Assembly (NCBI RefSeq): GCF_019175385.1
Contig: NC_083344.1
Location: 27,654,231 to 27,718,230 of the forward strand
DNA length: 64,000 nucleotides
Source of the DNA: Lycium barbarum
Taxonomy: Eukaryota; Streptophyta; Magnoliopsida; Solanales; Solanaceae
Direction of reading: 5' to 3'
The notes below the pieces were generated by a model that was given only the letters and a program-made list of their open reading frames with translations, was not told where the DNA came from and ran no database searches. The position numbers and the translations under genes were made by a program. Each line of letters opens with the position of its first letter. The stretch's first letter is position 1. Shown here in pieces: positions 59,377 to 64,000 of this stretch.

Positions 59377-60003
59377 ACTCTTCCCCCCTTAGAAACATTC
59401 ATCCTCAAATGTTAGATTCTTAGGGGTTTTATAGAAATTTTGGCAGAGTCTCCCCTGTAACTGTACCACTACTATCCTGTTACAACAACTCAAAATATAC
59501 AACGCCTCACAAGGCCATAACAACAATAGCAATAATGGCCTCACACGACCAGAAATCACAAAAAGAAAGCATTACGCACCTGAAGGGAATGGTATCTCTG
59601 TTTGAACCTCTTCTAGGGGTGGAAAAAAATGCGGATACCTGGATCTCATATCTTCTTCAGCTTCCCAAGTCATTTCCTTAACATTCTTAGTCCTCCAAAG
59701 GACCTTTACTGATGATACATCTTTATTTCGTAATCTTCGAACTTGTCTGTCTAGAATGGCAATGGAAACCTCTTTATATGATAGTTTCTCAATAACCTGA
59801 ACATCATCTACGGGTATGATTTTGGAAGAATCTCCAATGCGCTTACGATGCATTGATACATGGAAGACTGGATGGATTGATTCCAAATCTGGAGGCAAAT
59901 CTAGCTCATAGGCCACCTGGCCTAATGTACATACAATCCTATAAGGTCCAATATACCGAGGACTAAGCTTACCCTTTTTGAAAAATTTCAGAACGCCTTT
60001 CAT
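59377..60003 (-). pseudogene. pol: Element G integrase C-terminus and chromodomain
   Basis: Minus-strand frame 60003-59572: MKGVLKFFKKGKLSPRYIGP, the integrase C-terminal GPY/F-type segment, then LPPDLESIHPVFHVSM. The chromodomain follows: SYKEVSIAILDRQVRRLRNK, VKVLWRTKN, EMTWEAEEDM, and a short tail. The stretch is unbroken and best preserves this domain in the window. It supports the Tekay/Del-type chromovirus call. Beyond the stop come about 190 bp of untranslated sequence and the polypurine tract near 59382. The rest of integrase to the right is interrupted, so G as a whole is dead. Confidence 0.87.
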
Positions 60004-60800
60004 GGGTCACACCTTCAGGAATACCTAGTCATCAATCTGAAATTTTAAGTCTCGTTAGCGGTTATCTGCATAAGACTTCTAACGACTCTGGGCTGCCAAT
60101 AATCGATCCTGAATAAGCTTGATCTTCTCTACCACTTGTTGGATCAAGTATGGTCCTACGAACTTAGTCTCCTCCAATTCGAACCATCTAATTGGTCATC
60201 CATATTTCTGCCTATATAAAGCCTCATACGCAGCGATCCAGTTACTGGAATGATAACAATTATTATATGCAAACTCAATAAGCGGCAAATGATCATCCTA
60301 GTTACCTCTGAAGTCTAACACACATGCCCTTAACATATCTTCGAGGGCCTGAATAGTACGCTCAGCCTGTCCGTCTGTCTAGGGATAAATTATTGTGCTA
60401 AGACTCACTTGAGTCCCCAAACCGTTCTGGAAAGACCTCTAGAAATTTACTGTAAACTGAGTGCTCCTGTCAGAGATTATAGATACCGAAACACCATGGA
60501 GTCAGACTATTTCTTTTATATAAATCTTCGCGTAATCCTCAGCTGTGTAAGTAGTCCTGACCGGCAGAAAATGGGCTGATTTAGTAAGTCTATCAATAAT
60601 TACCCATATGGAATCATACTTACGCTGAGAACGAGGAAAGCTTGTAATGAAATCCGTTTTAATTGCCTCCCATTTCCACATTGGAATTTCCATCGCTTGC
60701 AATAACCCACCGGGTTTCTGATGTTCAATCTTCACTTGTTGGCAATTAGGACACTAGGCCACGAACTCTGTTATGTCTTTTTTCATTCCATCCCACCAAT
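60004..60800 (-). pseudogene. pol: Element G integrase core
   Basis: Readable minus-strand pieces: [37 protein letters not shown] (first catalytic Asp kept), [25 protein letters not shown] then a stop at about 60500. Decayed SDR and NFWRSFQ-like parts follow (60400-60480), with further stops near 60440 and 60380. The YNNSYHSS segment is near 60260. The zinc-finger side YWWDGMKK at 60780-60800 is cut by the solo LTR and continues at 63987. Confidence 0.83.
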
Positions 60801-60805
60801 ATAAC

Positions 60806-63800
60806 TGTTATATCCCGTATTTTTTAACGTCGGATTATTTGCTGGGGTGGGGCCCACACACCGAGATTTTTTTTTTGGAACATCTGAAAAGTCATATGAA
60901 TCACATATGTAAATTTAAACACAACTCATGAAGTACCCTTGGGCCAAATCAAAGTGGAAGCCCTCCAAACGAATATGTTTAAGAAAACATTTTCGGGTGA
61001 CCTGACTTTGAGGGGCAAAAACGGTATTATAAGTTTGGAATTTGGAAAGATACCATGAAATAGAAGTTGTAGATAATTGAATTAGCTTTCTATCGATAGG
61101 TCGTGGGTTCCTAGGTGATGTCGGTACAAGGAGATATGAACGTTTTAAGGTCGAAAGGTCAGTGGGCTAGGCCCAACTCGGGATCAACCGAGTTGACCCA
61201 AAAAAATAAAATGAAAATTTAGGCCCAATGTTTAAGGGGTGGCCGGCCAAGTGAGGCCCAACCCATGGTTTTAATGAATATTTCCATGTGCTAATTAATT
61301 ATAAATGGTCACTATCTAATCGAAGTTTCAAGAAACAAAGAAAGAAGAGAAAGAAGAAAAACCAAGAGCAAACATAAGAGCCATTTCGGGTTGGCCATAG
61401 AAAAATCACCCTCAAAAAAATCTTGACTCTAAAATTATTTTCTTGTTGAATTCCTACTAATTCAAGGTCCCTCTACAACTTGGTGTAGTTGTTTTGGAAG
61501 ATTGAGCATTAGTTTCATCAATCTCACACTTTGGACAAGTGAAGAAGATTGGAGAAAAAGGTAGGAATTCATACCTTTTTATTATGTTATGAAGGTTTGT
61601 TTGTGTTGTAGTATATGGAAATGAGTAGAAACTATGGAAATATGGAAGTTTATTAAGTGTATATATATGTAGCCGTGAGTGTATGTATGTTGTATACATA
61701 TATGAGTTGAATTTTATGTTGTATTCTAGTTGTGGTTATGGTGAAAATTATATTGGGAATGAAAGTTGAATGAATTTTGGTTGAAGTTGGAATGTAGAAG
61801 ATTATGTCACTTTAGAATGATTTTGTGATATTATGGAAATGAAGTTGTTAAGATGTGAATTATGATTATGGTTGATGAAATTGGAAGATGGAAATATGTT
61901 ATGGATATGTAGGTTGAATATTAGAAGTTTTGGACGAATTATGACTTTGGTGGAAAGTTTGTATATTTTTTATATCTTGTGAATATTTTGTGGAAATGAT
62001 ATGAAATGCTTCAAAATTATATTGTGATAATCTAGATTAATAATGAATATGAAAACATTGAGATTGGTTTGGAAAGGGGAAGTCGGAATGAAAGTTCTTG
62101 CATTATGTCGGAAAGAAGACTAGTTGTGTTATATTGTGTCCTATATTGATTGTTGTCGTTGTTGGTGTTGTTGTTGGGTTGTTGTTGATTGTTTTGGCCG
62201 AGTTAAATTCTCGGGGATGCTATATGTATAGGGGAGATGCTGCCCAAATTTCTGTAGGCAATTATGAATAAAGATTGAATACTTAAAGATTGGAAATTGA
62301 GAATTGGTAAATGTGACCAATTGCAGATTTTGGGCGAAACGGGAATTTAATTTGGAAAGGCGTAAAGAGCATATAAGGTATGTAAAGCTATCCCGATTCT
62401 TCTTTTGGCATGTCCTAGGTGTACTAGGATCGGATATGAGCCCCGGAATATATTCTGTCCATCGGACTCCGCGTTTGAAATTGTCACTTTTTCATTCAAT
62501 AGAATTGAACCTTTTAGGTATGCTTTGTTGGAAGAATTAGGCTAACTTTCACAAATTGTTTAGAAAGTTATGAAATGTCCCTAGTACCTCTATAGGTGAC
62601 CCCACAAGCTTAAAATACGTAATTTGAGCCCACCGCTTCGTTTGTCCCGAGATGGGCCCACTATTTCCGATTTTACCCCTTTTGTATTTATGACTTGTCT
62701 TCGAGCTGCTTTAAAGGAAATGTCTTAACTACTCCTCTAACTATTATCTAAAGAATTGTTTTAAATACTCCGTTAAGTCTTATAAACTGTTTTGGATCTT
62801 GGAAACGATCTCAGAAAGATTATGCCTCCGTAACCCATTATGACATCCGAAGTTTACTTACTATGATTCCTTCCTATTTCATTGTTTTGACATGTCACTC
62901 GATATGCCTCATTGAGTCTCTGGAAGTATACATGGTATTTTATTGCATTTAGTTTCTCACTACTCCATTCGTGGATGCCTCAATGTTTCCCACACTGAGC
63001 TCGGGCCAGGATATGTTCTCAAGCGTCTTCCACTGCATTGTTCGCCGTGCCTCGATGTGAGGGGGCAGGTATATATGTACATGGGTTGTGGAGTATGCTG
63101 TGCCATGTACACTATTCTGACATGATATGATATGATCTGATATGGCCATTTGATATGTTATGCTATGTTACGGGGTTATTCCCCTTTTCTGATCCTTATG
63201 TGTTGTGGCACCAGCGTCGGGGGGTGGCCACGTTCTGTCTGCCGAGTCCCTTGGCAGGGGCCGGATATGATATGGCATATGTTTCTGTACACACTCTTCA
63301 TGTTTTGAAAATATGCATTTGATACTCTGGATATCACACTCACTTTTCTGTACGTTCTGTTTCGGTTATGATTTTGTCCCGTAGTGGGACCAGGTATGAC
63401 ATACGTTTTCTGCAAATACTATTTATGCTTTATGATCAGCATCTTTGCTAATCTGGATATTCCGTTCATTTTCTGTATCTTCTGCTTCGATTATGACTTT
63501 GTTTACTACGTTCCATGCTTTACATACTCAGTACATATTTCGTACTGACCCCCTTTCTTCGGGGGCTGCGTTTTCATGCCGCGCAGGTACAGACTACAGA
63601 TTTGCTGATCCGCATGTTTAGGACTATATTCTGCCATCTTGGAGTGCTCTATTGTTCGGAGCCTATGTTTGGTACAGTCCTTGCTATGGTACATTTGTAT
63701 GTTGTTCAGGGGTATGACGGGGCCCTGTCCCGTCTTATGATTCTGATGTGTTCTGTAGAGGTCTGTAGACATACATGTGGGTTCTGCATATGATTTGGGT

Positions 63801-63981
63801 TGGTATGATCTGTGACAGCCTGATCGGCTTCCTTGTGCTTTATCCGTTAATCTGTGATAATTAAAAACGCCAATTGACTTTTACATTTAAATATTCTGCT
63901 TATATGCTGGTTTGGGTTATTGGGTACGTTCAGGTGTCCAGCACGGACACTAGTCGCGGCCTACGGGGTTGGGTCGTGACA
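60806..63981 (+). mobile_element. Solo LTR with ATAAC target duplication, in G integrase
   Basis: 3176 bp from TGTTATATCCCG to GGGTCGTGACA, flanked by ATAAC (60801-60805 and 63982-63986). No primer site or coding sequence, so it is a recombined solo LTR of the F1-like group. It contains a TATA-like CTATATGTATA near 62219, a degenerate form of the palindrome near 62237, AAGGTATGTAAAGC at 62375, and the double hairpin at 63530-63565. Confidence 0.93.
62215..62245 (+). promoter_or_regulatory. Candidate LTR core promoter
   Basis: CTCGGGGATGCTATATGTATA followed by GGGGAGATGCTGCC. The same order, GGGGATG-TATA-like-GCTGCCGAAATTTCGG, recurs in the other LTRs (for example minus strand at 11710-11760 and 24370-24420). 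Assignment as promoter is inference from the TATA-like core and its conservation. Confidence 0.35.
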
Positions 63982-63986
63982 ATAAC

Positions 63987-64000
63987 TCTCTAATGTCATG
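63987..64000 (-). pseudogene. pol: Element G integrase, continuation past the solo LTR
   Basis: Read on the minus strand, this joins across the solo LTR to give YHDIRELYWWDG, the integrase zinc-finger region; the window ends here. Confidence 0.75.

Overview
The window looks like plant heterochromatin. I can support no host gene in it. It is a deep nest of Ty3/gypsy LTR retrotransposons on both strands. Recognisable proteins (gag, CCHC zinc knuckle, aspartic protease, reverse transcriptase, RNase H, DDE integrase, C-terminal chromodomain) point to chromoviruses of the Tekay/Del type. The primer site is an initiator-Met tRNA site (TGGTATCAGAGC), LTRs are about 2.3-3.2 kb, and integrations carry 5-bp target-site duplications (TSDs). 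The style of LTR ends (TGTTATATCCCG ... GGGTCGTGACA) suggests a Solanaceae genome; that is inference. Every pol copy is broken.

Layout. 1-445: piece of a reverse LTR. 446-7580: forward element F1 (LTR, gag, pol), cut inside integrase. 7581-8899: reverse LTR fragment X, joined to reverse element H1 (8900-31591). H1 gag is split by E1 (10878-25622, TSD GCTTC), and E1 holds forward non-autonomous element E2 (15865 to about 21581). The H1 5' LTR holds a solo LTR (29123-31445, TSD CATGA). 31592-33939: 3' end of a different gypsy type (T). 33940-36638: LTR scraps and an unidentified AT-rich piece. 36639-37405 and 51198-53130: forward pol F2, split by a reverse tandem array LTR-internal-LTR-internal-LTR (37406-51192, TSD ATTCA). 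53270-64000: reverse element G. Its LTR holds a unit with inverted LTR ends (54065-59086, TSD GCAGC) and its integrase holds a solo LTR (60806-63981, TSD ATAAC).

The observations I rate highest are these. (1) A hairpin 42-44 nt after the primer site in every leader present (six copies) always shows a self-complementary loop hexamer, although the hexamer differs (GTGCAC, GCGCGC, GCCGGC), like a retroviral dimer-initiation kissing loop. (2) A 5S rRNA-derived module sits inside the internal region of the non-autonomous elements. (3) A TSD-flanked unit has both outer ends formed by the same LTR terminus in inverted orientation. (4) The three-LTR tandem array has a single TSD. (5) A two-hairpin LTR structure has covarying stems across families.
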